64,000 bases of DNA, from positions 3,780,501 to 3,844,500 of the forward strand of contig NZ_OY782507.1 of NCBI RefSeq assembly GCF_963677725.1. The letters are read 5' to 3'. The first letter of the stretch is position 1. The number at the start of each line of letters is the position of its first letter. Shown piece by piece: positions 17,908-28,174 of the stretch. A program made the translations under genes and the position numbers. The DNA comes from an uncultured Cohaesibacter sp. GTDB taxonomy: Bacteria > Pseudomonadota > Alphaproteobacteria > Rhizobiales > Cohaesibacteraceae. The notes beneath the pieces are model-generated. The model did not search any database. It was not told the DNA's origin and saw nothing but the letters and a program-made list of their open reading frames with translations.

Positions 17908-19968
17908 TCAGGCCGCGGCCACCTTGTCGAGGAAATCATCGATCACGTCGCGCATTTCGGTAGCGACATTGGCGACCGTGGTGGAGGCATTCTCCACTTC
18001 CAGCGCAGAGTGCCGGGTATCCTCGGTTGACTGGGCGACTTCGGAGATGTTGGTCACAATCTCACGGGTGCCTTGGGCGGCCTGCTGGATATTGTGAGAA
18101 ATCTCGTTGGTTGAGGAGTTTTGCTGGTTCACTGCGGCACTGATGGCAGTGGTGTATTCGCTGATTTCCGTCATCTTGGTGGCAATAGCCCGAATGGCTT
18201 CAACGGATGCGCCGCTTGATGACTGTATCGCCTGAATGCGGTTGGAGATATCCTCGGTTGCCTTGCCGGTCTGGGCTGCGAGATCTTTCACTTCGGCGGC
18301 CACAACGGCAAAGCCGCGGCCCGCTTCGCCCGCCCGTGCCGCCTCGATGGTGGCATTGAGCGCCAACAGATTGGTCTGTTCGGAAATGTCCCGGATCAGG
18401 GAGATGACCTCACCGATTTTTTCAGCCGCGCTGGCGAGGCCCGCCATTTTGGCATCCGTTTCCTGCGCTTCGGTGGAGGCAGCACTAACCAGATCATTGG
18501 TGCGATGGACCTGCTCGCCAATCTCGGCAATGGAGGAGGTCATCTGGGTACTGGCGGCGGCCATCATCTGGACATTTTCAGCGGACTGGCTAGAAGCCTC
18601 GTTGACCGACTGGGCGCGTTCTGATGTGGCAGTTGACTGGCTGTTCAGGGCTGTTGCGGATTTGTGCATCAGTTCTGCGCGGGCCGAGACAGTCTCAAGG
18701 GAGCTCTGGATTTTCGAGCGGAAATCTTGCAGCAAGGCATCGATGCGCATCTGCCGTTCGCGCTGCTCCTTGAAATGCAGCTCGCTTTCCTTCTCCAGCT
18801 TCTGGCGTTCCAAGGCATTGTCCTTGAAAATGGCGATGGCTTGGCTCATTGAGCCTATTTCGTCGGTTCGGTCGCTGCCTGTGGCCTCAACCGTGAGGTC
18901 GTTTTGCGCCAGACGAAGCATCACCGAGGTCAACCGATGCAGCGGTTTGGTCAGCAATTTGTTCAGGGCAAAGGCGAGCGTGGCGATGGTCAGCAAGAAG
19001 AAGAAGAGCTTGGAGCCAATACTCATCATGGAGGCCTCTTCGCGGGACTCGATCAGGCTCGTGTTGGCCGCATTCAACTCGGCGGTATATTGCCTTGTCT
19101 GGGTTGCAACCCGCGCACGCTCGGTTTCGCTTGCCTTGACGAGCGTTGCCTTTTCGGTCTGCAATCGGTCATCAAGCTCTTTGATCAGTTTCTCAGACTT
19201 GGCGCGCAAGGCCAGCAATTCGTCATTGGCAACCGCCACCTCCAGCACCCCACGGACCTTTTCTTTGGGATCGTGGCAGCTCTGGCAATCTTCACTATTT
19301 TTCAGAATAAAATAGGAATAGGTGACCGAGACGGGCTTGTCGTCGTCATCCTTGAGCGTCGATTCAAGACTTTCATGATTGGAATCCTTGGCTAAGGCCT
19401 GATCCAAAACTGCCTTGCGGTCGGCTGAAATCTTGACCGACCCTTCATCCTCACGCAACTCGAAGGCATCAGATTCAACGAACTTGTTTACCTTCTGGAT
19501 GGTCTTGTTGTCGCGAAAGGCAAGATCCCCGTCCGTGCGCCAGAGATTGATGGCGGCGATCTGGTCATTTTCCAGCAGAATATCAATCTGGTCGACAGCG
19601 GCTTCCGCATCTCCGGACATCATGGCCGAACTGACCAGAGAGGCGACAGATAGCGAAATGCCATTGCGGGTGCCTTCAAGAAAGGCTGCGGTATGCTCGG
19701 TTTCCGCTTTCAGTGCCTTGGTGGAAAGGGACTGAGAGAGGTCCTGATGGCTTTTCTTTGAATCAAGGAGCCCTGACAGTAACGACTGGATTTGATGATC
19801 CTTCTCCTCCACAATATTGCGCATCTGACCGGTGAGGGCCTCGGTACGGTCATAGACGCTCTGGGTGATGGAACGTGTCAGGAGTGTGTCCGCAATGAAT
19901 GCGAATGCGACAAATGTGAAGATCGCTGCAACGATCTTTGCACTCAAGGACCTAAAGTGTTTCATCAT
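17908..19968 (-). CDS. Methyl-accepting chemotaxis protein with a haem c motif in the sensor domain
   Basis: A 686-residue chemoreceptor. Helix 1 spans about 11-30, a periplasmic sensor 31-317, helix 2 about 318-337, HAMP about 338-390 and the signalling hairpin about 430-680 (tip [20 protein letters not shown]). The sensor contains CQSCH at 228-232 (context [14 protein letters not shown]), the covalent haem c attachment motif. Haem c chemoreceptors are known from Geobacter, so redox, oxygen or NO sensing is plausible; ligand and haem loading are not shown by sequence. No che genes are nearby, so it feeds a remote pathway. It is monocistronic. Confidence 0.88.
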   Translation of the reverse strand: MMKHFRSLSAKIVAAIFTFVAFAFIADTLLTRSITQSVYDRTEALTGQMRNIVEEKDHQIQSLLSGLLDSKKSHQDLSQSLSTKALKAETEHTAAFLEGTRNGISLSVASLVSSAMMSGDAEAAVDQIDILLENDQIAAINLWRTDGDLAFRDNKTIQKVNKFVESDAFELREDEGSVKISADRKAVLDQALAKDSNHESLESTLKDDDDKPVSVTYSYFILKNSEDCQSCHDPKEKVRGVLEVAVANDELLALRAKSEKLIKELDDRLQTEKATLVKASETERARVATQTRQYTAELNAANTSLIESREEASMMSIGSKLFFFLLTIATLAFALNKLLTKPLHRLTSVMLRLAQNDLTVEATGSDRTDEIGSMSQAIAIFKDNALERQKLEKESELHFKEQRERQMRIDALLQDFRSKIQSSLETVSARAELMHKSATALNSQSTATSERAQSVNEASSQSAENVQMMAAASTQMTSSIAEIGEQVHRTNDLVSAASTEAQETDAKMAGLASAAEKIGEVISLIRDISEQTNLLALNATIEAARAGEAGRGFAVVAAEVKDLAAQTGKATEDISNRIQAIQSSSGASVEAIRAIATKMTEISEYTTAISAAVNQQNSSTNEISHNIQQAAQGTREIVTNISEVAQSTEDTRHSALEVENASTTVANVATEMRDVIDDFLDKVAAA

Positions 19969-20365
19969 TTCTCGTTGTCTTTCTTGGCCAAAATTATCTC
20001 GATTGGCCTGCTGGACGCCGGGTCTTTTTTCGCAAGAAATGGTTTATTGCGAATATTTCTAAGTAATAAAACAATTATTCGATAAAATTGCCTTAACCGG
20101 ATGTTTTTGCATCGTCATAAATTGGACGCATGTGGTGGAAAACTGCGGTTTAATACTTTAGTTTAAAAGGTTGTTTCTCTGCTCAAAAAATGCTCCGTAT
20201 GTTGAATGACTTAAGGGCTTGCACAGGGGAATTGCGAGAGGCACTGCCGATCACGCTTCTGTTTTTGGACATTTGCCGTTTGGGGTGAGGTCCAGTCACT
20301 TTCTGCTGGTCAGGATGATGGATGGGCGTGTAAAAGTAATTGGTCAGGCAATTGGAGGGACGTTC
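19969..20365. other. 397-bp divergent spacer, chemoreceptor / pxpA
   Basis: No gene is visible. It is AT-rich and must hold promoters in both directions. TTCGCAA (20029-20035) and TTGCGAA (20047-20053) form a 7-bp inverted repeat with an 11-nt spacer near the chemoreceptor start. The in-frame upstream extension of pxpA (TTG at 20219) is not credible because GGAGGG lies at the ATG 20366. Confidence 0.4.
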
Positions 20366-21145
20366 ATGCATGTTGTTGATTTAAATGCGGATCTTGGTGA
20401 AAGCTTTGGTGCTTATACAATCGGTGACGATGGCGCGATGCTCGATATCATCAGCTCAGCCAATGTGGCTTGTGGCTTTCACGGTGGCGATGCGCTGGTA
20501 ATGCATGACATATTGACACAGGCCAGAGAAAAGGGCGTCGGCATTGGCGCCCATCCGGGCTTTCAGGATCTTTGGGGCTTTGGCCGTCGCCCGATACAGG
20601 GTGAAAAACCCGCCGATATCGAAAAGCAGCTGGTTTACCAGCTCGGTGCAATCCTCGGGATGGCAAAGGCGGTCGGTGCGACGGTCGGGCATTTCAAGGT
20701 CCATGGGGCGCTTAACAACATGGCCTGTGTCGATGCGGAGCTGGCCATGGCGACAGCAAAGGCGTTGAAGTCCGTAGACCCAGACCTGATCTATCTGGTC
20801 ATGCCGGGTAGCGAAATGGAAAAAGCGGGCGAGGCGCTCGGTCTCAATATTGCGCGTGAAATCTTTGCCGACCGGGCCTATGACGATCATGGCATGCTGG
20901 TTTCGCGCAAATTGCCCGGCGCGATGATTGAGGATGCGGATGAGGCGGCACGGCGGATGGTTGACTTTGTCACCTCAGGCATTGTCGAGAGTGTCAGCGG
21001 TAAGCGCATTCCGGTGGCGATCGACTCCATCTGCGTTCATGGAGACAATCCCCATGCGGTGGCAACAGCCCGCAAGGTGCGTGCCGCTCTGGAAGAGGCG
21101 GGTGTCAGCATCCGGCCAATGGCGGAAAGCTTGAGGGCTGGTTGA
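20366..21145 (+). CDS. pxpA: 5-oxoprolinase subunit A (LamB/YcsF family)
   Basis: A 259-residue cytoplasmic protein. DLNADLGESFG at the N-terminus, SSANVACGFHGGD and IGAHPGFQDLWGFGRR are hallmarks of the LamB/YcsF family. With PxpB and PxpC it performs ATP-dependent opening of 5-oxoproline (pyroglutamate) to glutamate, clearing a damage metabolite. The start is set by GGAGGG seven bases upstream. It is the first gene of pxpABC and its stop overlaps pxpB. Confidence 0.93.
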   Translation: MHVVDLNADLGESFGAYTIGDDGAMLDIISSANVACGFHGGDALVMHDILTQAREKGVGIGAHPGFQDLWGFGRRPIQGEKPADIEKQLVYQLGAILGMAKAVGATVGHFKVHGALNNMACVDAELAMATAKALKSVDPDLIYLVMPGSEMEKAGEALGLNIAREIFADRAYDDHGMLVSRKLPGAMIEDADEAARRMVDFVTSGIVESVSGKRIPVAIDSICVHGDNPHAVATARKVRAALEEAGVSIRPMAESLRAG

Positions 21146-21864
21146 TGGCGGTGCAGTTTCTTGCCTCCGGTGATACCGGGCTGACGGTGCAGTTTGGCTT
21201 TGACGTGGATCGGGGCTTGAGTGCCCAGATCATGGCCCTACGCTCGGCGGTGGACGATGCCAGCTTGGTAGGGGTGGTCGAAACCGTGCCGACCTATCGC
21301 TCATTGCTTGTGCATTATGATCCGATGCTGACATCGCAATCCAAGCTGATCGCGGCCTTGAAGCCGATGATCGCCCAGTTGGATGGGGGACGAAATGACA
21401 AGGCGCGGCTCTTCACTTTGCCACTTTGCTGGGAAGGGGACTTGGCGCCTGATCTCGCCCATGTCGCCGACTTTGCCAAAATGAGTCCCGAAGAGGTGAT
21501 TTCCGTTCTCACCGAGACAGAGCATTTCATCTATATGCTCGGCTTTGCGCCGGGGATGCCCTATATGGGGGATTTGCCTCAGGCGCTGAATATTCCGCGC
21601 AAAACAGTGCCGGTCAAGCGGGTGGAAAAAGGGTCGGTGATGGTTGCAACCGGCCTGACCGTCATTTATCCGGCGGCCAATCCGACTGGCTGGCATGTGG
21701 TTGGGCGTTGTCCCGTTCCGATCTTTGATCTGGGGCGGGCTGATCCGGTCTTTCTGTCGCCGGGGGATCGGGTGCGATTCCGGGTGGTTGATACTGCGGA
21801 TTTTGCCCGGATCGAGAGCCTGGTGGCGGAGGGGCACTTTGATCTTGAGGAGTTGGCGGGATGA
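21145..21864 (+). CDS. pxpB: 5-oxoprolinase subunit B
   Basis: A 239-residue member of the KipI/PxpB family (AHS1 domain). Diagnostic stretches are DTGLTVQFG near the N-terminus and MLGFAPGMPYMGDLP, with PRKTVPVKRVEKGSV and YPAANPTGWHVVGR in the C-terminal half. It forms a complex with PxpC and acts with PxpA on 5-oxoproline. Start and stop overlap the neighbours (TGATG and ATGA), so the three subunits are translationally coupled. Confidence 0.92.
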   Translation: MAVQFLASGDTGLTVQFGFDVDRGLSAQIMALRSAVDDASLVGVVETVPTYRSLLVHYDPMLTSQSKLIAALKPMIAQLDGGRNDKARLFTLPLCWEGDLAPDLAHVADFAKMSPEEVISVLTETEHFIYMLGFAPGMPYMGDLPQALNIPRKTVPVKRVEKGSVMVATGLTVIYPAANPTGWHVVGRCPVPIFDLGRADPVFLSPGDRVRFRVVDTADFARIESLVAEGHFDLEELAG

Positions 21865-22892
21865 GTGGTGCCATGTTGGAAATCGTCAATCCGGGCATGA
21901 TGGCCTCGATTCAGGATCTGGGCCGGTTTGGCTATCAGGCCAAGGGCGTGCCGACCTCAGGGGCGCTCGACTTTGTCAATCTGCGGCTGGCCAATTGTCT
22001 GGTGGGCAATGAAGCGGGGCAAGGAGCGCTTGAATTCCGCATTATGGGGCCAACCATGCGCGTGCTGGCCAAAAGTGTGCGGATCGCGCTGGCGGGCACG
22101 CAAGCGGTTATCGAGCAGCTGGAGCCTGTGGCCAAACGCATTCCTGCCTATCAGTCCGTGACCCTGACAGAAGGCGTGCTGTTTCGCATCGGTGTGACGG
22201 CGGATACAGCGGTTGCTTATCTGGCGGTGGAAGGCGGCTTTGATGTGCCCGACATTTATGCCAGCCAATCAACTTATATGTCTGGTGGCTTCGGCGGGTT
22301 TGAGGGCCGCGGCTTGCAGGCCGGGGATCATGTGCCTCTGGCGTTTGAGGCTGCACCAGAGCGGCGAGAGTTGCTCTGTGATGCACCAATCGCGCTTGAC
22401 AGTGTCGATCCGATCCGGGTCGTGCCGGGGCCACAAAAGGACTATTTCAGCAAAACTGGTCTGAAGACCTTCTTCTCGGAAAGCTTCACGATTTCTGGCG
22501 ATTCCAACCGTATGGGCGCGCGGCTTGAAGGAGTGCCGGTGGCGCATGAAAAAGGCGCGGATATCAATTCCGATGGCATCGTGACCGGGGCCATTCAGGT
22601 GCCGGGCAATGGCTTGCCGATTGTGCTGCTGGCCGACCATCAGACGACGGGTGGCTATCCGAAAATTGGCTGTGTGGCGAGCGCCGACCTGCCACGACTT
22701 GGTCGGATGAAACCGGGCAGCGCACTGAGCTTTGCCTCCATCACGGTGGCGCAAGCGGAAAAGGCCCGAAGGAGGCTTGAGGCGCAGATTGTCGAAACAA
22801 TCGCTTCCTTTAGGGACGTGCCAAGTGAGGAAGAACAACTCTGGGCGCGTCTCTTTGGATGCAACCTTATTGATGGGGTTGTGGGTGCGTAG
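21861..22892 (+). CDS. pxpC: 5-oxoprolinase subunit C (biotin-dependent carboxyltransferase-like, AHS2)
   Basis: A 343-residue KipA/PxpC protein. Landmarks are PGMMASIQDLGRFGYQAKGVP at the N-terminus, RVVPGPQKDYF, and ILLADHQTTGGYPKIG-type residues near 250 (seen as VLLADHQTTGGYPKIG). It completes the 5-oxoprolinase complex. The ATG overlaps the pxpB stop by four bases. About 280 bp of AT-rich spacer separate it from panC. Confidence 0.92.
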   Translation: MSGAMLEIVNPGMMASIQDLGRFGYQAKGVPTSGALDFVNLRLANCLVGNEAGQGALEFRIMGPTMRVLAKSVRIALAGTQAVIEQLEPVAKRIPAYQSVTLTEGVLFRIGVTADTAVAYLAVEGGFDVPDIYASQSTYMSGGFGGFEGRGLQAGDHVPLAFEAAPERRELLCDAPIALDSVDPIRVVPGPQKDYFSKTGLKTFFSESFTISGDSNRMGARLEGVPVAHEKGADINSDGIVTGAIQVPGNGLPIVLLADHQTTGGYPKIGCVASADLPRLGRMKPGSALSFASITVAQAEKARRRLEAQIVETIASFRDVPSEEEQLWARLFGCNLIDGVVGA

Positions 22893-23173
22893 GATATTCA
22901 TTCTTACGTCAAAGTAATGCCAATTTTGAGCAAGACTAACTCTAAAGGACCAATCTGCTAGACGTCTAATCAAGCCGTTTGTTGCATTGTTTAAGTGTTT
23001 GTCGATTGTTTTTTCTTGCTTTTTCTCAATCTTATACCAAGGGGCAGTTCGGTTTTAGTGGTTAAGACTGGAAATCACTTGCCTTGATCGATATGTTGCA
23101 GCCACTCAATTGGCAGGTCCGGCTAGCGGACCTTGCCGAACCGAAGGGCTGTGAAGGAGCCGGAAGGACGCAT

Positions 23174-24022
23174 ATGCAGATCTGCCGTACGAAGGCCGAG
23201 ATGAGGACGCTTGTACGCCGGTGGCGCCAAGAGGGGCTGCTGGTGGGCCTCGTTCCTACCATGGGATATTTGCATGAAGGACATTTGTCGCTTGTGCGGA
23301 TGGCGGGGGACCAAGCGGACCGGGTGGTGGTGTCGATCTTTGTCAATCCGACCCAATTTGGCCCGAATGAAGATCTGGACAGCTATCCGCGTGATGAAGC
23401 CCGCGATCTGGCATTGCTGGAGGCTGAGGGGGTGGATGCGGTGCTGATGCCTGATGTCGCGGAAATGTATGCTTCGATGGGCGATAGTCTGGTCGAGGTG
23501 CCGGGGCTGTCGGGCATTTTGCAGGGCGCATTGCGGCCGGGGCATTTTCGTGGTGTGACCACGGTGGTGACCAAGCTGTTCAATATCGTCACGCCGGATA
23601 TCGCTGTGTTTGGCGAGAAGGACTATCAGCAATTGACGGTGATCCGGCAGATGGTCCGTGATCTTGATGTGCCGGTGGAGATCATTGGTCATCCAACGGT
23701 GCGCGAGGCGGACGGGCTCGCCATGTCGTCACGCAATGTGCGGCTGTTGCCCTCCCACCGGGCGCAGGCTGTGGCTCTGTCCCGTGCTCTGCAGACAGCG
23801 GCAGAGATGATGGTTGATGAGCCAACCGTCGAAGACTTGCGCGATGCCATCCGTGCGGTGTTGGCCGAAGCCCCGGATGGGGTCGTCAAAAGCGTCGACA
23901 TACGCGATGCTCGCTCGCTGGAGCCTTTGGAAGGGCACCTCAAGGGCGCTGCGGTCATTTTGCTCGCTGTACAGTTCGGCTCGGTCATGCTGATCGATCA
24001 ACAGGTGGTTTATCCCGATTGA
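23174..24022 (+). CDS. panC: Pantothenate synthetase (pantoate-beta-alanine ligase)
   Basis: A 283-residue cytoplasmic enzyme joining pantoate and beta-alanine with ATP to make pantothenate. The nucleotide-binding HxGH motif is in PTMGYLHEGHLSL, FVNPTQFGPNEDL follows, and the KMSKS-like loop is MSSRN. The start at 23174 has GGAAGGA upstream and matches family N-termini; the in-frame ATG at 23084 would add an unlikely extension. panB follows 45 bases on, forming a vitamin B5 pair. Confidence 0.93.
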   Translation: MQICRTKAEMRTLVRRWRQEGLLVGLVPTMGYLHEGHLSLVRMAGDQADRVVVSIFVNPTQFGPNEDLDSYPRDEARDLALLEAEGVDAVLMPDVAEMYASMGDSLVEVPGLSGILQGALRPGHFRGVTTVVTKLFNIVTPDIAVFGEKDYQQLTVIRQMVRDLDVPVEIIGHPTVREADGLAMSSRNVRLLPSHRAQAVALSRALQTAAEMMVDEPTVEDLRDAIRAVLAEAPDGVVKSVDIRDARSLEPLEGHLKGAAVILLAVQFGSVMLIDQQVVYPD

Positions 24023-24067
24023 GCCTCAGGCTCTCGTTTCCCAATCCAAAATCCGAAAGGACATGTC

Positions 24068-24877
24068 ATGAGCGTCCAAAAACAGGTTCGTCGCATCACT
24101 GTGCCACAGATCGCAGCCCGCAAGGGCGGTGAGCCGATTGTCTCCCTTACCTCCTATCACGCCCATACGGCGGCGATTGTCGATCAATATGCGGATTTCA
24201 TTCTGGTTGGTGACAGTCTGGGGATGGTGATGCATGGGATGGAATCGACCGTTGGCGTGTCGCTGGAGCTGATGATCATGCATGGCAAAGCGGTGGTGCG
24301 CGGCACCGAAAAGGCCCTTGTGGTGGTTGATATGCCGTTTGGCTCCTATGAGGAAAGCCCGTCGGTGGCCTTTCGCAATGCGGCCCATATCATGAAGGAA
24401 ACCCAGTGCGGGGCGGTGAAGCTGGAAGGCGGTGCGCGGATGGCCGAGACGATCCGGTTCTTGACTGAGCGCGGCATTCCGGTGATGGCCCATATTGGCC
24501 TGACCCCACAATCGGTGCATACGATGGGGGGCTTCAAGACCCAAGGGCGGCAGGAAGCCGACTGGGAGCAGCATTTCGAAGATGCCCGTGCCGTGACTGA
24601 AGCCGGGGCTTTTGCTATGGTGCTCGAAGGCATGGTCGAGCCGCTGGCGGCTGAAATCACCCGCAGGATCGCCATTCCGACCATTGGCATCGGGGCGTCG
24701 GCGGTGTGTGACGGGCAGATTTTGGTGCTGGAAGACATGCTCGGTTTCAATCCCAAGCCACCCAAATTCGTCAAGGTCTATGGCAATCTGGGTGAGCAGA
24801 TCGACCAGGCGGTCAAGAGTTATGCGGACGAGGTGAAAAATCGCACATTCCCCAGTGAAGACCAGATTTATCGCTGA
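24068..24877 (+). CDS. panB: 3-methyl-2-oxobutanoate hydroxymethyltransferase
   Basis: A 269-residue TIM-barrel enzyme that makes ketopantoate from 2-ketoisovalerate and methylene-tetrahydrofolate, the first committed step of pantothenate synthesis. Visible motifs are the magnesium site in [21 protein letters not shown], and [15 protein letters not shown]. The length is as usual for PanB. It lies directly after panC on the same strand. panD and panE are not in the window. Confidence 0.94.
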   Translation: MSVQKQVRRITVPQIAARKGGEPIVSLTSYHAHTAAIVDQYADFILVGDSLGMVMHGMESTVGVSLELMIMHGKAVVRGTEKALVVVDMPFGSYEESPSVAFRNAAHIMKETQCGAVKLEGGARMAETIRFLTERGIPVMAHIGLTPQSVHTMGGFKTQGRQEADWEQHFEDARAVTEAGAFAMVLEGMVEPLAAEITRRIAIPTIGIGASAVCDGQILVLEDMLGFNPKPPKFVKVYGNLGEQIDQAVKSYADEVKNRTFPSEDQIYR

Positions 24878-25068
24878 GCTGGAGCGGATTTGAACTTCGT
24901 CAACATGACCTAGAGATTTCTGATCCGATTGCTGGTAAAGAGGGACCAAACAAGGCCCGTCTCCCGTTGGAAGGCTGCGTCCAATCCGGCGCGATCCAAG
25001 ATCAGGCGGACCTGTGACCCTTGAAAGACCAGCAGCCGCTCGCGCTTGCGCGCATGGTTGCCAAGAGG

Positions 25069-26133
25069 ATGGAGTTTCTTTCCGTGAGCCAAGCCGAGAT
25101 TGTGATCCGCCGCCCCGACGACTGGCACCTGCATTTGCGCGATGGTGCCATGCTGGAAGCGGTTCTGCCCCATACCAGTGCCAATTTCGCCCGCGCGATC
25201 ATCATGCCCAATCTGGTGCCGCCTGTGGTAACCGTTGCTGATGCGACCGCCTATCGCGAGCGTATCATGGCGGCCTTGCCGAAAGGGCATCGGTTCGAGC
25301 CGTTGATGACGCTCTATCTGACCGAGGCGACCGATCCGGCCGATGTGGAACAAGGGGTGAAAGACGGTCTGATCAAGGCGCTGAAGCTTTATCCGGCCGG
25401 GGCAACGACCAATTCGGACAGTGGCGTCAGGACCATCGAAAAGGTCTATCCTGTGCTTGAGAAGATGGCCGAGATTGGTGTGCCGCTCTGTGTGCATGGA
25501 GAAGTGACCGACGCGGATATCGATATCTATGATCGCGAGGCGGTGTTTATCGAGCGGGTCCTGTCGCCGATCCGCTCGCGCTTTGCCGATCTGCGGATCG
25601 TGATGGAGCATATCACCACCGAAGACGGGGTGGCCTTTGTCAGCGAAGCAGGCGAGAATACGGCTGCGACCATCACCACCCATCACCTGATCATCAACCG
25701 CAATGCCTATCTGGTTGGTGGCATCAAGCCGCATTATTATTGCTTGCCGGTGGCCAAGCGCGAGAAGCACCGGTTGGCGTTGCGAGCGGCGGCTGTGTCG
25801 GGCAACGGGAAATTTTTCCTTGGGACCGATTCCGCGCCACATCCCACCCATGCCAAGGAAAGCGCTTGCGGCTGCGCGGGGATTTATACCTCGATCAACA
25901 CGATCAGCTGTCTTGCGCATGTGTTTGAGCAAGAGGGCGCGCTCGACCAGCTTGAGGGCTTTGCCTCGCTCAATGGTCCGGCTTTCTATCGCTTGCCGGT
26001 CAATGAAGACAAGATCCGTCTCTACAAGAGCGACGAGCCGCTTGATCTGCCGACCAAAGTGGCTGTCGAGAGCGAGACTGTAACGGTGTTCGATCCCGGC
26101 TTTCCGCTCCACTGGCATCATGAGGATGTTTGA
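25069..26133 (+). CDS. pyrC: Dihydroorotase, class II
   Basis: A zinc amidohydrolase of pyrimidine synthesis (carbamoyl-aspartate to dihydroorotate), about 350 residues. Metal ligands appear in WHLHLRDG, the carbamylated-Lys segment [25 protein letters not shown] and TDSAPHP. Two starts are close: ATG 25069 and GTG 25084. The GTG has GGAG at a good 9-base distance and gives the E. coli-like N-terminus, so the true protein may begin at 25084. It stands alone, followed by a terminator. Confidence 0.93.
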   Translation: MEFLSVSQAEIVIRRPDDWHLHLRDGAMLEAVLPHTSANFARAIIMPNLVPPVVTVADATAYRERIMAALPKGHRFEPLMTLYLTEATDPADVEQGVKDGLIKALKLYPAGATTNSDSGVRTIEKVYPVLEKMAEIGVPLCVHGEVTDADIDIYDREAVFIERVLSPIRSRFADLRIVMEHITTEDGVAFVSEAGENTAATITTHHLIINRNAYLVGGIKPHYYCLPVAKREKHRLALRAAAVSGNGKFFLGTDSAPHPTHAKESACGCAGIYTSINTISCLAHVFEQEGALDQLEGFASLNGPAFYRLPVNEDKIRLYKSDEPLDLPTKVAVESETVTVFDPGFPLHWHHEDV

Positions 26134-26163
26134 TCAGCCGCAACCGCGCAATTGAAATGACAA

Positions 26164-26196
26164 GAGCCCTGCCAACGTCAGTCGGCAGGGCTTTTT
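26164..26196 (+). terminator. Rho-independent terminator after pyrC
   Basis: GCCCTGCC (26166-26173) pairs with GGCAGGGC (26184-26191), followed by TTTTT. It sits between convergent pyrC and the universal stress gene. Confidence 0.85.
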
Positions 26197-26211
26197 CGTG
26201 ATGGGGAGCGT

Positions 26212-26619
26212 TTAGCGGGTCACATGCACCGCACAATTGGCGTGGCGAACCACACGGGCGGCGGTGGAGCCCAGGAAATAATCCTGCAGTCCCGGGCGGT
26301 GGGACGCCACCACGATCAAGTCGATGTCGTGGTCGTCGGCATATTCGACAATGGACGTGCCAGGGTGACCATCAATCACCACGATTTCGGCATCAGGAAA
26401 AATCTCTGCCTTGTTTTTCAGCTCATGCTTGATCTTGTCGCGGGCCTCGATGCGGACTTGCTTTGGCACTTGGGCGGCGACATAGGCGGGCACTGCGTCC
26501 AGAACATGGATCAGGGTGACCTTGCTGCCCTGATCGGCCAGCACCTTGGCGGCAGCCAAAGCCATGGATGGATCATGGTCGGCGTCAAAGGCGACGGGAA
26601 CCAGAATTTTCTTGTACAT
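26212..26619 (-). CDS. Universal stress protein, UspA family
   Basis: A 135-residue single Usp domain: N-terminal KKILVPVAFDADHDPS, VIDGHPGTSIVEYA, and VVASHRPGLQDYFLGSTAARVVRHANCAVHV at the C-terminus. The glycine-rich loop resembles ATP-binding Usps but lacks one of the usual glycines, so nucleotide binding is uncertain. Usps form small cytoplasmic dimers that respond to starvation or stress. It is transcribed alone, leftward, toward the pyrC terminator. Confidence 0.88.
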   Translation of the reverse strand: MYKKILVPVAFDADHDPSMALAAAKVLADQGSKVTLIHVLDAVPAYVAAQVPKQVRIEARDKIKHELKNKAEIFPDAEIVVIDGHPGTSIVEYADDHDIDLIVVASHRPGLQDYFLGSTAARVVRHANCAVHVTR

Positions 26620-27028
26620 TTATTCCTCCACTTTGCGAAACGATCACGCCCCGATAGGGATCGCTGTTCCACGTTATTTCGATTGCGTCACGACGGTTTC
26701 AGCTTCCTCATGTTGCTGATGTCGCGATTGATCGAGGGATCGGCATGGTGCCTTTTGCCGGTCATTGACCGTCATGATCAGTCTGCGCCAAGGGGCAGAT
26801 GACCTTTTCCCTTATCATATCATGTGGGCCGGATTCCAACACATTATTTTGCTATATCAATTCGTTGGAGGCAGTTTGGCCGTCAAGAAAGGATGGTCTT
26901 GCTGCGGGATGGAGACGGTTTTGCCGCAGGCTGGCCGTGTGTGGCCGGTCTTGAATGATTGGCTTGACCCGCTCGCAGTTTTGAGGCTGCGAGCGGGTGC
27001 TTTATGGGTGTCTCCACACCGGGGTCAC
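26620..27028. other. 409-bp spacer upstream of the stress gene; hairpin near its right end
   Basis: No gene seen. The left part must hold the promoter of the universal stress gene. At 26967-26998, ACCCGCTCGCAG pairs perfectly with CTGCGAGCGGGT around an 8-nt loop. This hairpin lies about 30 bp past the end of the leftward alcohol dehydrogenase gene and is the likely 3' end of that operon, although no strong T-run follows. Confidence 0.5.
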
Positions 27029-28174
27029 TCAGAGAACGGCCTCGAACAAGCCGCGCACATTGTCCGCATCAAGCTCGATCGGATTTCCGCCACAGGACGG
27101 ATCCTTCAGCGCGCCTTCGATCAGCTTGTCGATATCGGGGTCGGTGACGCCAAGGCCGGACATGCGCTTTGGAATGTTGAAACTGTCATTGAAGTCATCA
27201 ACAAAGGCGCAGAAGCCGTCAAAGCCACCACTGAGGCCGAGATATTCGGTGACAGTGTTAAAACGGGCTTCAATGGCCGGGCGGTTGAATTGCAACACCG
27301 CTGGCATGCAGACCGCGTTGGTGGTGCCGTGATGGGTGTGATACATCGCGCCCAGCGGATGGCTCAGTGCATGAATGGCACCAAGCCCCTTCTGGAAGGC
27401 GGTGGCCCCCATGGCGGCTGCGGACATCATGTGGGCGCGGGCCTCGATGTCGGAGCCGTCCTTATAGGCGCGCGGCAGGTTTTCGACCACAAGGCGCATG
27501 CCTTCAAGGGCGATGCCTTGGCTCATTGGATGATAGAAAGGCGAGGAGAAGGCTTCCACGCAGTGGGCAAAGGCATCAAGGCCGGTGCCTGCGGTGATGG
27601 CCGGTGGCATGCCGACGGTCAATTCCGGATCGCAAATGACGATTGTCGGCAGGACCTTTGGATGGAAAATGATCTTCTTCTCGTGGGTTTGGGAATTGGT
27701 GATGACGCTGGCGCGGCCCACTTCCGATCCGGTGCCAGCGGTGGTTGGCACGGCAACGATGGGCGCAATGGCGTCAGCGTCGGCGCGGGTCCACCAGTCA
27801 CCGATATCTTCAAAATCCCAAACCGGGCGGGTCTGGCCAGCCATGAAGGCAACCATCTTGGCCAGATCAAGGCCCGAGCCACCGCCAAAGGCAATGACAC
27901 CATCATGACCACCCGCCTTATAGGCGGCGACACCGGCATCGAGATTTGTCTCGTTCGGGTTCGGGTCGACTTCGCTAAAGATGGCACGGCCAAGGCCTGC
28001 GGCTTCCATCACATCAAGGGTGGACTGGGTGACAGGCAAAGAGGCAAGGCCCCGGTCGGTGACCAGTAGCGGTTTGGTGATGCCCGCCTGCGCGCAGGCG
28101 GCGCCCAATTCCGCAATACGACCCGCACCGAATTTGATGGCGGTCGGGTAATTCCAGTTTCCTACAAGAGTCAT
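27029..28174 (-). CDS. Iron-containing (group III) alcohol dehydrogenase
   Basis: A 381-residue member of the Fe-ADH family, NAD(P)- and metal-dependent. The dinucleotide region contains FGGGSGLDLAKMVAF, and the metal ligands lie in GTGLDAFAHCVEAF, ALSHPLGAMYHTHHG. It overlaps the aldehyde dehydrogenase stop by ATGA at 28171-28174, so the two are coupled and presumably carry out successive oxidations, alcohol to aldehyde to acid. It is the last gene of a seven-gene leftward operon that includes a glutamine synthetase-like ligase. The substrate is not recognisable from sequence; a gamma-glutamylated amino alcohol is my inference. Confidence 0.87.
   Translation of the reverse strand: MTLVGNWNYPTAIKFGAGRIAELGAACAQAGITKPLLVTDRGLASLPVTQSTLDVMEAAGLGRAIFSEVDPNPNETNLDAGVAAYKAGGHDGVIAFGGGSGLDLAKMVAFMAGQTRPVWDFEDIGDWWTRADADAIAPIVAVPTTAGTGSEVGRASVITNSQTHEKKIIFHPKVLPTIVICDPELTVGMPPAITAGTGLDAFAHCVEAFSSPFYHPMSQGIALEGMRLVVENLPRAYKDGSDIEARAHMMSAAAMGATAFQKGLGAIHALSHPLGAMYHTHHGTTNAVCMPAVLQFNRPAIEARFNTVTEYLGLSGGFDGFCAFVDDFNDSFNIPKRMSGLGVTDPDIDKLIEGALKDPSCGGNPIELDADNVRGLFEAVL

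Noticed and set aside
18236-19315. 359-codon plus-strand frame, Ser/Ala-rich
   Set aside because: Antisense to the chemoreceptor signalling domain; Ser/Ala richness is the usual reverse of MCP coding sequence.
26765-28069. 434-codon plus-strand frame
   Set aside because: Antisense to the Fe-alcohol dehydrogenase, which has clear metal-binding motifs on the other strand.
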